Assembly: GCA_021779665.1 (NCBI GenBank)
Contig: JAJYAG010000065.1
Location: forward strand, 1-33,327
Length of the DNA: 33,327 nt
Direction of reading: 5' to 3'
Source of the DNA: Bacteroidota bacterium
GTDB lineage: Bacteria; Bacteroidota; Bacteroidia; Bacteroidales; JAAUTT01
Shown in pieces: positions 1 to 7,988 of the stretch. A program made the translations under genes and the position numbers. Numbering within the stretch: position 1 is the first letter of the stretch; each line of letters opens with the position of its first letter. A model generated the notes under the pieces. That model saw only the letters and a program-made list of their open reading frames with translations, was not told the origin of the DNA and searched no databases.

Positions 1-1911
1 CAAATCAGTTGCACTGGCGGTAAATACTCCGCCTGCCGGGGTTGACCAGGTTCCTCCCGTGGCCGAGCCTCCTACTGAGCCTCCTAATCCTATGGTGGTT
101 CCTCCCTGACATATCGCCGGAATGGCTCCGCCTGCATTGGCCGTAGCAATCGGAGTAACAGTTACACTAACAGAAGTTCTGGTTGTACTTGTACATCCTG
201 TGGTTGTATTCCGGGATTCAGCATAATAAGTTCCTGTAACCAGAGGTGTAGCCAATGGCAAAGGAGCTCCTCCAGTTGCAGCCAAATACCAATCAACTAC
301 ACACCCTGACGGTGGAGTTGCCGTTAAATTTGCAACTGTTTTATCAGAACAATGATTTTGTGCACTAGCTACAGGTGCAGCAATGGCTGCAGGAATCATA
401 CCAAGGGCAGATGGATCGCCATAAACGAACCGAATTGACTTTGACACAGCCCAGCAGGTAACAGCATCAGTTATTGTTACCCGGTATAATCCCTGATTAA
501 CATTATCTAAAACAGGAGAATCGCCTCCTACAACTGTCCAGGGTCCAACAACGGTTCCGGTATTAGATCTCTCCCAAACATAATGGTATGGAGGAATACC
601 TCCTGTAACAGAAGCTGTAAACTGAGCATCCGATCCGTTGAAACAAGTTAATGGTTTCGTAATTGTAATTACGGGAGTAGTTTTATTCGATACAGTAATT
701 GTAATTACATTGCTATAAACACTGTCGCACCCTATATAAGCTCTTCTGCGAAAGGAAGTCGTTTGCTGGAGTGGATTTGGATTATAACCAAGAGCAGTGG
801 CCGCAGTAATGTTAGTCCAGGTTCCTGTTGTCTTTGACTGCCATTGATAGGCTACAGGAATACCATCAGCCAGTTTTCCTCCTAAAGCTGGGGCAACACT
901 AGTGAAATTTCCGGCATTCTCCGGATCAGTTGGGACAGTAGAAGGATTATCGCCGCATATTTGAGTTTTTGCAATTGTGATTGCCCCTGGAGTTGTTTGA
1001 GGATACACGTTAACTGTTACAGCATTACTTGTAGCTGTTCCACAAATGGGATCCACTGCCTTCCTTCTGAAAGTAGAGTTAGATGTTAATGAAGGTGCAT
1101 TTGTCAAATTTGAAGAAGTTGCACCTGAGATATCTACATACCCAGAACCAGGATTATATTCCCATTGGTATGTTACCCCAGAACCCCCAGATGCTAAAAG
1201 ATTTCCCGTAATTACAGGTACACTACCATAGCAAATTGGAGATACATTAGGATTATTGATTGAACCAGCAGAGAGAACACCATAAACTGATATGGTAATG
1301 GTATTGGAATATACGGCCGGACATGTGTTCCAGGCCTTTCTACGGTAAAGCCGGTTTGCTGTTAATCCTGCAGGAGGATCATATGTACTAAAATTCCAGG
1401 AAAGAGAGGTCCAGGAGGCTCCACCATTATCACTATACTCCCAATCGTATTGAATTACACCTGAGCCACCAGCAGCATCAACTGAGTTGGTCAATAAAGC
1501 AGGATCGCCTGCATTGCAGATACTCTGATCCGAAGCTATTGTTCCTCCGTCCAAAACCGGAAAAGAACCAAGATCTCTTGTGTAATTTACAGAATCACCC
1601 GTGCCTTCTTCAATAATATCAACCCTATACCTGCCAACAGGCAGATTAGAAAAAGTATAAGTTTTTGCCGGTATGTAAAGAGTTTCCGAAATTATCGTTC
1701 CTGTATTGTCATCCTTTAAAACATACTTTACATTACCTGTAAAAACGCCTGTCACATCAATATCCAGTGAACCGGAGCTGTAAGAGGAACAAGTAGAATT
1801 AACTGTTATACTGGCAGGTAGCTGTACTACACCAATGCTAAACAAAAGAAAAATCAACCAAATTCTTTTATTTAAAGAGAATAGAAATGTCAGGTTTTTT
1901 GCTTTTTTCAT
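1..1911 (-). CDS. Giant SprB/Ig-repeat surface protein, N-terminal part (partial)
   Basis: Open from an ATG at 1909-1911 to the window edge, 637 codons with no stop, so the C-terminus is missing. Residues 15-33 form a hydrophobic signal segment. Residues 35-115 are a small beta module (KYVLKDDNTG, YTFSNLPVGRYRVDI). Three related Ig-like repeats follow at about 122-210, 211-303 and 310-408; each has a Y-x-W core strand, an FRRKA-like motif and an SN-x-[IV]TI edge strand. A SprB-like repeat (TCFNGSD, GGIPPYHYVW, YRVTITDA) lies at about 411-490, and an Ig_7-like domain (DWYLAATGG, GTYYAESRN) at 512-587, then a Gly/Thr-rich start of another module. Such proteins are usually exported by the type IX secretion system through a C-terminal sorting domain, which would lie outside the window. 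Only 12 bases separate it from the upstream gene, so the two are probably co-transcribed. Role in adhesion or gliding is inferred. Confidence 0.85.
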   Translation of the reverse strand, partial: MKKAKNLTFLFSLNKRIWLIFLLFSIGVVQLPASITVNSTCSSYSSGSLDIDVTGVFTGNVKYVLKDDNTGTIISETLYIPAKTYTFSNLPVGRYRVDIIEEGTGDSVNYTRDLGSFPVLDGGTIASDQSICNAGDPALLTNSVDAAGGSGVIQYDWEYSDNGGASWTSLSWNFSTYDPPAGLTANRLYRRKAWNTCPAVYSNTITISVYGVLSAGSINNPNVSPICYGSVPVITGNLLASGGSGVTYQWEYNPGSGYVDISGATSSNLTNAPSLTSNSTFRRKAVDPICGTATSNAVTVNVYPQTTPGAITIAKTQICGDNPSTVPTDPENAGNFTSVAPALGGKLADGIPVAYQWQSKTTGTWTNITAATALGYNPNPLQQTTSFRRRAYIGCDSVYSNVITITVSNKTTPVITITKPLTCFNGSDAQFTASVTGGIPPYHYVWERSNTGTVVGPWTVVGGDSPVLDNVNQGLYRVTITDAVTCWAVSKSIRFVYGDPSALGMIPAAIAAPVASAQNHCSDKTVANLTATPPSGCVVDWYLAATGGAPLPLATPLVTGTYYAESRNTTTGCTSTTRTSVSVTVTPIATANAGGAIPAICQGGTTIGLGGSVGGSATGGTWSTPAGGVFTASATDL

Positions 1912-1923
1912 ACTGGTGTAACT

Positions 1924-2286
1924 TTACTTTATTTGTATCATCTTCCCTTTTCCAAATTCTTGGGCAGTGAGATAAACATAAATGTAGTATTCCTTATTTT
2001 TCAGGTTGTTGAAGACATAGGTTTTTGAGGAGGTTATTTCGGAAACTATTAAACTGTTACCCCCTAAAGCTAAGGATTTATCACATAATTCATATTTAAA
2101 CGGACCGCTTCCTTTAGTTACATTAACTACAACTGAATATAAAGTTTCGTTTCCTGTTTTCTCAGTCTCAACTTTATATTTAAATTCCAGAATCTCTTTA
2201 TTCTGACCAAATAAATTGTAATCAACAAAAAACAAGAAAAACAAAAAAACTATTATCCTGCAGATGTGAGTAAAGTTAGGTCTCAT
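1924..2286 (-). CDS. Small secreted beta-domain protein, companion of the giant surface protein
   Basis: A 120-residue protein starting at an ATG, with a hydrophobic signal segment at about 10-27 that ends near FGQ, so probably exported. No named family is recognised. The mature part contains GPFKYELCDKS and TYVFNNLKNKEYYIYVYL, which line up with the first module of the downstream giant protein (GNVKYVLKDDN, TYTFSNLPVGRYRVDI). This suggests one free-standing copy of that beta module. It ends 12 bases before the giant gene starts and appears to be the first gene of the unit. It could be a secretion partner, a cap subunit or a simple paralogous domain; the sequence does not decide between these. 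Confidence 0.75.
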   Translation of the reverse strand: MRPNFTHICRIIVFLFFLFFVDYNLFGQNKEILEFKYKVETEKTGNETLYSVVVNVTKGSGPFKYELCDKSLALGGNSLIVSEITSSKTYVFNNLKNKEYYIYVYLTAQEFGKGKMIQIK

Positions 2287-2550
2287 ATGTGGCTTTTTAT
2301 TAATATCAAGTTCTATAAATAGTTCGTTTCGAGAATGTTCGTTAAAAAATAAAGTAGTAAAAGCTCTTTGTCAAAAATTGTTAATAGAATTATCCAATTG
2401 TTGAAAAGTAACCAAAGGTTTTTACGTTGGCATATGAGAAATGTTATAACCTGCCTGTTTTTTTTACGATTTTGTTTGAGGAAATATCAGGTATCTAACT
2501 TATGGGGGACAAAGAATGTGAAGGTTCTACATCTTTTTATTCCAGAATTA

Positions 2551-3765
2551 TTAAACTAAATATTTTGAAATCATCAACTTAACAGGATACCAGGCTGCAA
2601 AGAATCCAATACCCAGAACTGTAAGGAAAGAAAAAATAATATCTGAGAATTTTATAGCTACCGGATATGCATCGATAATAAATGAACCGCTGCCCGATAG
2701 TTTTACAATGCCAAACCGAAGCTGAATCCAGCAAATAAGAACTCCTAACAAGGTTCCAACAACAGCTCCAAACCCGCTAATCATCAGACCTTCGTGCAGG
2801 AATATCCTACGAATCAGATTTTTATCAGCACCTAAGCTCTGAAAAGTGACGATATCTTTTTTCTTCTCAATAATAAGCATGCTGAGTGAGCCTATAATAT
2901 TGAATGAAGCAACCATTAAAATAAAACTCAGAATAAAGAAGATAGCCCACTTTTCATATTTCATTATCTTGTAAAAGATTTCCTTTTGCTGATACCTGTT
3001 TTTAACAGAAAATTCACTTCCAAATAACTTCTGAATCTGCTTATGAAGGAATTCATTATTAGCGCTCTTGTTCAATTTCACCTCAATGGCCGAAACTGAA
3101 AGCGAATCGTTCAACAACTTAGCAGCAAACCGGTAAGGTACAATTATGTATTTCTCATCGTACTCCTGCTCGATAGTAAATATGCCACGTGGATGTATAT
3201 TATAGGTATTAAAAGCTGAGGCCGGATCAACCGAATACCCTTCGCTCTTTTGAGGCATGTAAACCGTAAGAGGATTAATAAAACCCAATCCCATTGACAA
3301 ATAGTAAGAAATCCCCATCCCAACAACAGCATAGTCAATGCCCTTTTCGTTGAGAACAAATTCACCTTCGACCACCATCGAATCGAGTCCCGAAACTTTC
3401 AGGTAATTTTTATCAACGCCTTTAATGGTAGCGGGAAGTTGCTTATCGCCGTAGCGGATAAGAGCGTTTTCCTCTACTACTTTTGTAAAAGCGGCGACAC
3501 CTGGCATAGATGAAAGAGACTTCAGCTTCTCTTCCGATGGAACAAAGGTTTTCCCCTCAACAAGCGAAACTTTTAAATCCGGATCAAAGGAATTGAAAAG
3601 AGATTTTACCAGATCGTCGAAGCCATTGAATACGCTTAATATAATAACCAGCGCCATTGTTCCAACAGTAACCCCGGAAACCGAAATAGCCGAGATAATA
3701 TTGATGGCATTGCTCGATTTCTTGGCAAACAAATAGCGCCGGGCAACAAACAATGGCAGATTCAT
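2551..3765 (-). CDS. LolC/LolE-family ABC transporter permease (FtsX-like)
   Basis: 404 residues, the usual length for LolC/E-type permeases. An N-terminal cytoplasmic stretch (FVARRYLFAKKS) leads into a first membrane segment at about 22-46 with the family-typical SVSGVTVGTMALVI. A large periplasmic domain spans about 47-270, followed by three further membrane segments near 272-300, 325-350 and 372-396, which make up the FtsX domain. In LolCDE such subunits extract lipoproteins from the inner membrane. No LolD ATPase is adjacent, so the ATPase would be encoded elsewhere or shared. The gene starts one base after the stop of the methyltransferase gene and is the last gene of the rbfA unit. The exact substrate is not shown by the sequence; related Bacteroidota proteins are usually annotated only as FtsX-like permease. 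Confidence 0.88.
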   Translation of the reverse strand: MNLPLFVARRYLFAKKSSNAINIISAISVSGVTVGTMALVIILSVFNGFDDLVKSLFNSFDPDLKVSLVEGKTFVPSEEKLKSLSSMPGVAAFTKVVEENALIRYGDKQLPATIKGVDKNYLKVSGLDSMVVEGEFVLNEKGIDYAVVGMGISYYLSMGLGFINPLTVYMPQKSEGYSVDPASAFNTYNIHPRGIFTIEQEYDEKYIIVPYRFAAKLLNDSLSVSAIEVKLNKSANNEFLHKQIQKLFGSEFSVKNRYQQKEIFYKIMKYEKWAIFFILSFILMVASFNIIGSLSMLIIEKKKDIVTFQSLGADKNLIRRIFLHEGLMISGFGAVVGTLLGVLICWIQLRFGIVKLSGSGSFIIDAYPVAIKFSDIIFSFLTVLGIGFFAAWYPVKLMISKYLV

Positions 3766-3766
3766 C

Positions 3767-4579
3767 CTAATCCTTTATGGCTGTAACTATTAAGCCTGTG
3801 CCTGTTTTATGGTGCGATACCGAATCCACATAATTCAGAATCAAACAAAAAGGCATAACAACTATATAATAGAATGGCAAAAGGACAAAAAACAGCTTTG
3901 ATGCGTTAAGCACCTGAATAGGAAATTTCATGCTTAAACGCCACGATATTTTCCCAGGAGTACCATAACTATATTTAACATCTATATTCCTAAAACCCGC
4001 CGACTGCAGCTTTTCGGTAATATCTTCCTTACTGTAACCATTGCGCACATGTTCTTCAATGAATGAAGCATCGTCATGATCGTGTGCATCGGAACCGCCC
4101 TGATCGGATGGTGTAGAAATCAACAGTATTCCTTTAGGAGCCAGCGATTGATAAAAGTTTTTGAAAACGCTTCTGTCATCTTCAATATGCTCCATCACAT
4201 CTACTGACAGGATAAGCGAATATCGCAACGGGGCAATATAAGTTGTCAAATCCTTAACTTCGAATTTTACGCGATTGCCCAAACCTAACTTTCTGAAAAA
4301 GGAGTTACAGTCTTCCACCTGCTCGGTTTTAACATCCACCGCATGAATATTCCAACTTTTGCTCACTTTGGCAAGGCTGTAGGTATACTGTCCATAACCA
4401 GATCCGGCATCAAGCACCTGACTGTCGGCCGGAAGTGACTTCACAATTATCCTGAGATTTCGTTTGATGTGCCAGGTGCGAAGGAGCAAAGTATCGAGCA
4501 TTTTGTAAAAAGCCACGCGCATCCAGGGAGCGCGATTAAAAAACACTCCTAAAGTTCGTTTTATGGGATCGTATTGCAT
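3767..4579 (-). CDS. Class I SAM-dependent methyltransferase, C-terminally membrane anchored
   Basis: 270 residues. Motif I of the Rossmann methyltransferase fold, VLDAGSGYGQY, lies at 55-65. The acidic strand-2 end is AVDVK near 80-84, and a post-motif LSVDVMEHIEDD at 124-135 resembles UbiE/Methyltransf_11 enzymes. A hydrophobic stretch at about 226-252 (FFVLLPFYYIVVMPFCLIL) looks like a membrane anchor or amphipathic insertion, suggesting a lipid, quinone or glycan acceptor. It lies between rbfA (6-base gap) and the LolC/E-like permease (1-base gap), so it is co-transcribed with them. The acceptor molecule cannot be named from sequence. Confidence 0.85.
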   Translation of the reverse strand: MQYDPIKRTLGVFFNRAPWMRVAFYKMLDTLLLRTWHIKRNLRIIVKSLPADSQVLDAGSGYGQYTYSLAKVSKSWNIHAVDVKTEQVEDCNSFFRKLGLGNRVKFEVKDLTTYIAPLRYSLILSVDVMEHIEDDRSVFKNFYQSLAPKGILLISTPSDQGGSDAHDHDDASFIEEHVRNGYSKEDITEKLQSAGFRNIDVKYSYGTPGKISWRLSMKFPIQVLNASKLFFVLLPFYYIVVMPFCLILNYVDSVSHHKTGTGLIVTAIKD

Positions 4580-4585
4580 ATTGAT

Positions 4586-4930
4586 TTATTTATTCAGCAG
4601 TTCATTGATATGCTGCACATAATCCTGACTGTCGTCGATAAAAAAGGCAAGTTCGGGAACAATACGAACCTGATTTTTTATGCGTTTTCCCAATTCGTTA
4701 CGAATGGAGCGGATATAAGTCTGCATGTGTTCGAGCTGAGCTTTTGCATTTTCAGAAGGAAAAACGCTGATATACACTTTGGCAAACGACAGATCGGGAC
4801 TCACCCTGACAGAGGTAATTGTTATCATCTTTCCCTGAGAAAATGTATTACCCATTCTCTGGAATATTTCCCCCAGATCTTTTTGTATCTGGCGGGCTAC
4901 TTTTTGTTGCCGTGTGGTTTCCATACTCAT
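4586..4930 (-). CDS. rbfA: Ribosome-binding factor A
   Basis: 114 residues from the ATG at 4928-4930, the normal size of RbfA. The N-terminus TTRQQKVARQIQKDLGEIFQ and the core ITITSVRVSPDLSFAKVYISV are the family signature of this small KH-fold factor, which binds the 30S subunit and helps mature the 5' end of 16S rRNA, notably in the cold. The open frame extends upstream to 5137, but that extension would overlap the divergent trpS start and its promoter and has no family similarity, so it is rejected; an ATG two codons further in (4922-4924) is an alternative start. First gene of the rbfA-methyltransferase-permease unit. Confidence 0.93.
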   Translation of the reverse strand: MSMETTRQQKVARQIQKDLGEIFQRMGNTFSQGKMITITSVRVSPDLSFAKVYISVFPSENAKAQLEHMQTYIRSIRNELGKRIKNQVRIVPELAFFIDDSQDYVQHINELLNK

Positions 4931-5007
4931 TTTGCTTTTGTTTCCAGGTGATTTAAACTCAACTTTGGAAAGCCTGTAAAAATACGATTTTTTAAGCAAC
5001 ATTTTTA

Positions 5008-5015
5008 TAGTTTTG
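5008..5015 (+). promoter_or_regulatory. Candidate -7 box for trpS
   Basis: TAGTTTTG matches the Bacteroidota -7 consensus TAnnTTTG and lies 26 bases before the trpS ATG. No good -33 TTTG is present at the usual spacing (only AT-rich sequence), so the call rests on one box. Confidence 0.4.
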
Positions 5016-5041
5016 CAGCTACGCAATTTTTTAATATTAAA

Positions 5042-6034
5042 ATGATGGAAACCGTACTTAGTGGAATACGTCCTACAGGATACCTGCACCTCGGAAATTA
5101 TTTCGGAGCTGTAACCAACTTCGTGAAGATGCAGCACGAATATAACTGCTTCTTTTTCATTGCCGATTTACATTCGCTTACCACCCATCCAACACCGGAG
5201 GATTTGCACGGCAATGTTAAAAAAGTTCTTGCCGAATATCTGGCTGCCGGTATCGATCCGGAGGTTGCAACACTCTATGTACAGAGCGACGTAAGAGAAA
5301 TCGCCGAGCTTTATCTGCTCATGAACATGAATGCTTATATTGGTGAGCTCCAGCGTACCACTACTTTTAAGGAGAAAATAAGGACTCAGCCCGACAATGT
5401 AAATGCAGGATTATTAACCTACCCGGTGTTAATGGCGGCTGATATCATCATTCATAAAGCCAATAAAGTTCCGGTTGGCAAGGACCAGGAACAAAATCTG
5501 GAGATGGCACGCCGTTTTGCAAACCGTTTCAATGTAATGTATGGCGTTGACTGCTTCCCCATGCCCGAGCCTTTTAACTTTGGCAAAGCCCTTGTAAAAA
5601 TTCCCGGTTTGGATGGTACCGGGAAAATGGGAAAATCGGATGGAAATGGTATTTACCTGCGCGAAGAACCGGAATCGATCCGTAAAAAAGTCATGCGCGC
5701 TGTGACCGATACTGGTCCCACTGAAAAAAACTCAAAACCTACCGAGCCAATCAAAAATTTATTCACCCTTATGGAAGTTGTTTCCGCTCCCGACACGCTG
5801 AAACACTTTAAGGATCAATATAAAGAATGCACAATTCGCTACGGAGAATTAAAAAAACAACTTGCTGAGGATATCATTAAATTCACCACTCCCATCCGCG
5901 AAAAAATTCTTGAAATTGAAGGGAACGATGCTTATTTATCGAAAGTTGTTAAAATTGGAGCTGAAAAGGCTATAGCAAGCGCGTCAAAAACTCTGAAAGA
6001 AGTTAAAGAGATTATAGGAATTAAGAAGTTTTAG
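5042..6034 (+). CDS. trpS: Tryptophanyl-tRNA synthetase
   Basis: 330 residues, full length for bacterial class Ic TrpRS. It charges tRNA-Trp with tryptophan using ATP in the cytoplasm. The HIGH-equivalent motif is PTGYLHLGNY at 11-20 and the KMSKS-equivalent is GKMGKSDGN at 194-202, with Gly in place of the first Ser, a common variant in TrpRS. The tryptophan/ATP pocket segment MAADIIIHKANKVPVGKDQEQ follows the typical pattern (positions 131-151). Two adjacent ATG codons could serve as start. Monocistronic: divergent from rbfA and closed by the hairpin at 6047-6075. Confidence 0.97.
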   Translation: MMETVLSGIRPTGYLHLGNYFGAVTNFVKMQHEYNCFFFIADLHSLTTHPTPEDLHGNVKKVLAEYLAAGIDPEVATLYVQSDVREIAELYLLMNMNAYIGELQRTTTFKEKIRTQPDNVNAGLLTYPVLMAADIIIHKANKVPVGKDQEQNLEMARRFANRFNVMYGVDCFPMPEPFNFGKALVKIPGLDGTGKMGKSDGNGIYLREEPESIRKKVMRAVTDTGPTEKNSKPTEPIKNLFTLMEVVSAPDTLKHFKDQYKECTIRYGELKKQLAEDIIKFTTPIREKILEIEGNDAYLSKVVKIGAEKAIASASKTLKEVKEIIGIKKF

Positions 6035-6040
6035 AACATA

Positions 6041-6075
6041 AAAAAGGCACTGCTTCTTCGCAGAGGCAGTGCTTT
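6041..6075. terminator. Bidirectional intrinsic terminator (trpS / sigma-Spy unit)
   Basis: Hairpin with arms 6047-6057 and 6062-6072 (7 GC-rich pairs, one U-G, 3 more pairs) closed by a 4-base loop. Read on the minus strand it is followed by a run of T (complement of A at 6041-6045), a textbook terminator for the sigma/anti-sigma/Spy operon; on the plus strand it is followed by only three T after trpS. It sits exactly between the two convergent stops. Confidence 0.88.
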
Positions 6076-6112
6076 GGCTTACTTACTAAACTAACTAACT
6101 ACAAATGTATTT

Positions 6113-6640
6113 TTACTTATTCGTTTCATCGTTTCCTTTTTCCGACTTCTGACCACTTTTGTTTCTCCAGGGCGAATCAGTACGGATCATAAAGTTGTAC
6201 ATACTGTCGAGCTTTACAATCTGTTCGGGCGTACAATATGACCGCAATTTCAGCATATGATCCACCACATGACGCTTTAACTGACCATGCTTTACGCCCA
6301 TATCGGCAGCCAGCGCATATAATCTGACAGTGTCGGGGTTTGGCTTCCCGAATTCATTAATCATTTCAAGCCTTTTCTTTTCCAGTTCGTCGAAAACCAG
6401 ATTTGCCGAAGCAAAAAATGAATCCTTTTCGTTTTTAAAAAGTGTTACCTGATCGGGTGTCAATTCAAGTTTTTGCTTCAAGTAGTCGAATCCCCGGCCT
6501 GAATGTTCCTTTTTCTCAATATTCCTATCTCTGTGCTCGTGAAAAGAAAACCTTAAAACAAGCGCCAGTGCAACTATATTGATTATTGTTATAACCAGTA
6601 TTGTTATAACAATAAATCGGATCTTCGGAAATTTCTCCAT
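6113..6640 (-). CDS. Membrane-anchored Spy/CpxP-like periplasmic protein
   Basis: 175 residues. One membrane segment at about 9-30 with short cytoplasmic N-terminus, then a charged helical periplasmic domain. Two degenerate LTxxQ-type motifs, LELTPDQ (58-64) and CTPEQ (136-140), flank helices as in the Spy/CpxP/CnrX group, which act as periplasmic chaperones or stress and metal sensors. A single Cys136 sits just before the second motif. It starts one base after the anti-sigma gene ends and is the last gene of the sigma unit, suggesting that it is a third regulator of the sigma factor or an envelope chaperone made along with it. Metal binding is not demonstrated: there are several His residues (34, 36, 46, 118, 124, 128) but no recognised site. 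Confidence 0.75.
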   Translation of the reverse strand: MEKFPKIRFIVITILVITIINIVALALVLRFSFHEHRDRNIEKKEHSGRGFDYLKQKLELTPDQVTLFKNEKDSFFASANLVFDELEKKRLEMINEFGKPNPDTVRLYALAADMGVKHGQLKRHVVDHMLKLRSYCTPEQIVKLDSMYNFMIRTDSPWRNKSGQKSEKGNDETNK

Positions 6641-6641
6641 A

Positions 6642-7094
6642 TCAATTTTCGTTACTTACAATTGTATTAAGCATGAGGTCTCCGCTATTCTCGAGGTAAT
6701 ACTCATAACTCATTTCCGACGAACCCACCTTGGTGTTCATTTTAAACTGGTTGCCCGAAAGAATGTAGTTGCTTAAAAAAATTGTAAAGGTTATTGCTGT
6801 TAGTACAAAGAGCCCGGCGGCTACAGGCCGCAGTGATCGTAAAACCGGAAGGGGGATTTCCCAGGTACTTTGTTGCTCATTCTCCAATTGAGCACATATT
6901 CTGGTATAAAAATAAGGGGTAAGCTCCGGCACTTCCTGTTTATCGCCGGAGAAATAAACAGCAGACATCCGCTTCACCAAAGCCTGACAAGACGAACACG
7001 AAGATAAGTGTTCTTCTATCTTCTTTTGCTTTTCTGGCAGAAGTGTCTTCTCCAGGTAGGCAATCACGTCATTTTTTATGTGTATTCCGCTCAT
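6642..7094 (-). CDS. Anti-sigma factor with zinc-finger (ZAS) domain
   Basis: 150 residues from the ATG at 7092-7094; a TTG nine codons upstream is a weaker alternative. The N-terminal cytoplasmic domain has the H-x3-C-x2-C signature of zinc-binding anti-sigma factors (EEHLSSCSSCQ, His29, Cys33, Cys36). A membrane segment follows at about 90-110 and a short periplasmic tail of about 40 residues. Proteins of this kind hold an ECF sigma factor at the membrane until an envelope signal triggers release, usually by proteolysis. It lies directly downstream of the ECF sigma gene (66 bases) and one base upstream of the Spy-like gene, which fits a sigma/anti-sigma pair. Confidence 0.88.
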   Translation of the reverse strand: MSGIHIKNDVIAYLEKTLLPEKQKKIEEHLSSCSSCQALVKRMSAVYFSGDKQEVPELTPYFYTRICAQLENEQQSTWEIPLPVLRSLRPVAAGLFVLTAITFTIFLSNYILSGNQFKMNTKVGSSEMSYEYYLENSGDLMLNTIVSNEN

Positions 7095-7160
7095 TTTTAT
7101 TTGTTCTAAGAGTTTAGACAACCATTTTTAAAAAAACTTGCGTTCAATTATCAATTATTT

Positions 7161-7736
7161 TCATTTTTCCGAAAAATAAATCACTAATTTCTTCTGCAGA
7201 TTCAGTTTAGCCCTATGAATCAGTGATTCAACAGCCGACAGAGAAGTTTGCATCGCTTCAGCAATTTCCTGATACGAAAGTTCGTCATATTTACTTAAAG
7301 TAAAAGCGATACGTTGATTTTCCGGAAGGCTTTCAATAGCTTTCCAAAGAACCTTTTGATCTTCATTTTTCTCATATAAATGCATATCGTCATGAGCCGA
7401 ATGATCTTCCGCATCAAAAACTACAGATTTCTCTCCTGGTAAAAATTTATCGAAACGTTGCATTAAAAGCTGCCAGCGGTTTTTTCTAAGCAGGTTCTTC
7501 GATTTATTAATTGCAATGCGATAAAGCCAGGTCGAAATTTTAGCATCGCCTCTGAAGCTGGCTATCGATAAATAAGCCTCAACAAAGGTATCCTGGGCGA
7601 CATCTTCAGCATCCTCGTAATTATTCAAAATATGAAAACAGGCCTTAAAAACCATTGCCTGGTATTTCTCCACAAGAAACCTGAATGCATTTTCATCTTT
7701 GCCGGCTAATGATTTAAGTAAATCGGCATCTGTCAT
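7161..7736 (-). CDS. ECF-family RNA polymerase sigma factor
   Basis: 191 residues from the ATG at 7734-7736; the frame extends to a GTG at 7769 but family similarity begins at DADLLKSLAGKDENAF. Region 2 is visible as NNYEDAEDVAQDTFVEAYLS and the -10-recognition part FRGDAKISTWLYRIAINK. Region 4 is the helix-turn-helix LPENQRIAFTLSKYDELSY followed by EIAEAMQTSLSAVESLIHRA. It directs RNA polymerase to an envelope-stress regulon and is normally held by the anti-sigma factor encoded next. Divergent from the TonB-dependent receptor at 7989, a possible target, though no shared motif was proven. Confidence 0.93.
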   Translation of the reverse strand: MTDADLLKSLAGKDENAFRFLVEKYQAMVFKACFHILNNYEDAEDVAQDTFVEAYLSIASFRGDAKISTWLYRIAINKSKNLLRKNRWQLLMQRFDKFLPGEKSVVFDAEDHSAHDDMHLYEKNEDQKVLWKAIESLPENQRIAFTLSKYDELSYQEIAEAMQTSLSAVESLIHRAKLNLQKKLVIYFSEK

Positions 7737-7988
7737 AAAACTGGAGAAATATGTTAACTCAAATGACACTAAAATACGAAGTTCAACAATAATTTAAACT
7801 TCACCAGATAAAATTTGTTAAAAGATTTTCTTTCGCATTGGAAATATTACGTCAAAAAAGATTAATACCTGTAACTGAATTAGTCGTGAGGCTTTAAAAA
7901 AAAATTTTTTGTTTTGCGCAAGTTTTTTAAAAAGTCATTGTCATACTTAGCAAGTGAACACAAAATTTAAAAAATTATACCACTGAAT

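Noticed and set aside
2368-2559. 63-residue plus-strand frame between the surface-protein unit and the permease gene
   Set aside because: No ordered composition or motif, overlaps the permease stop region, and has no promoter; treated as chance. The 264-base gap 2287-2550 otherwise shows nothing convincing.
4931-5137. N-terminal extension of RbfA to 183 residues
   Set aside because: It would overlap the trpS start and promoter and adds residues unlike any RbfA.
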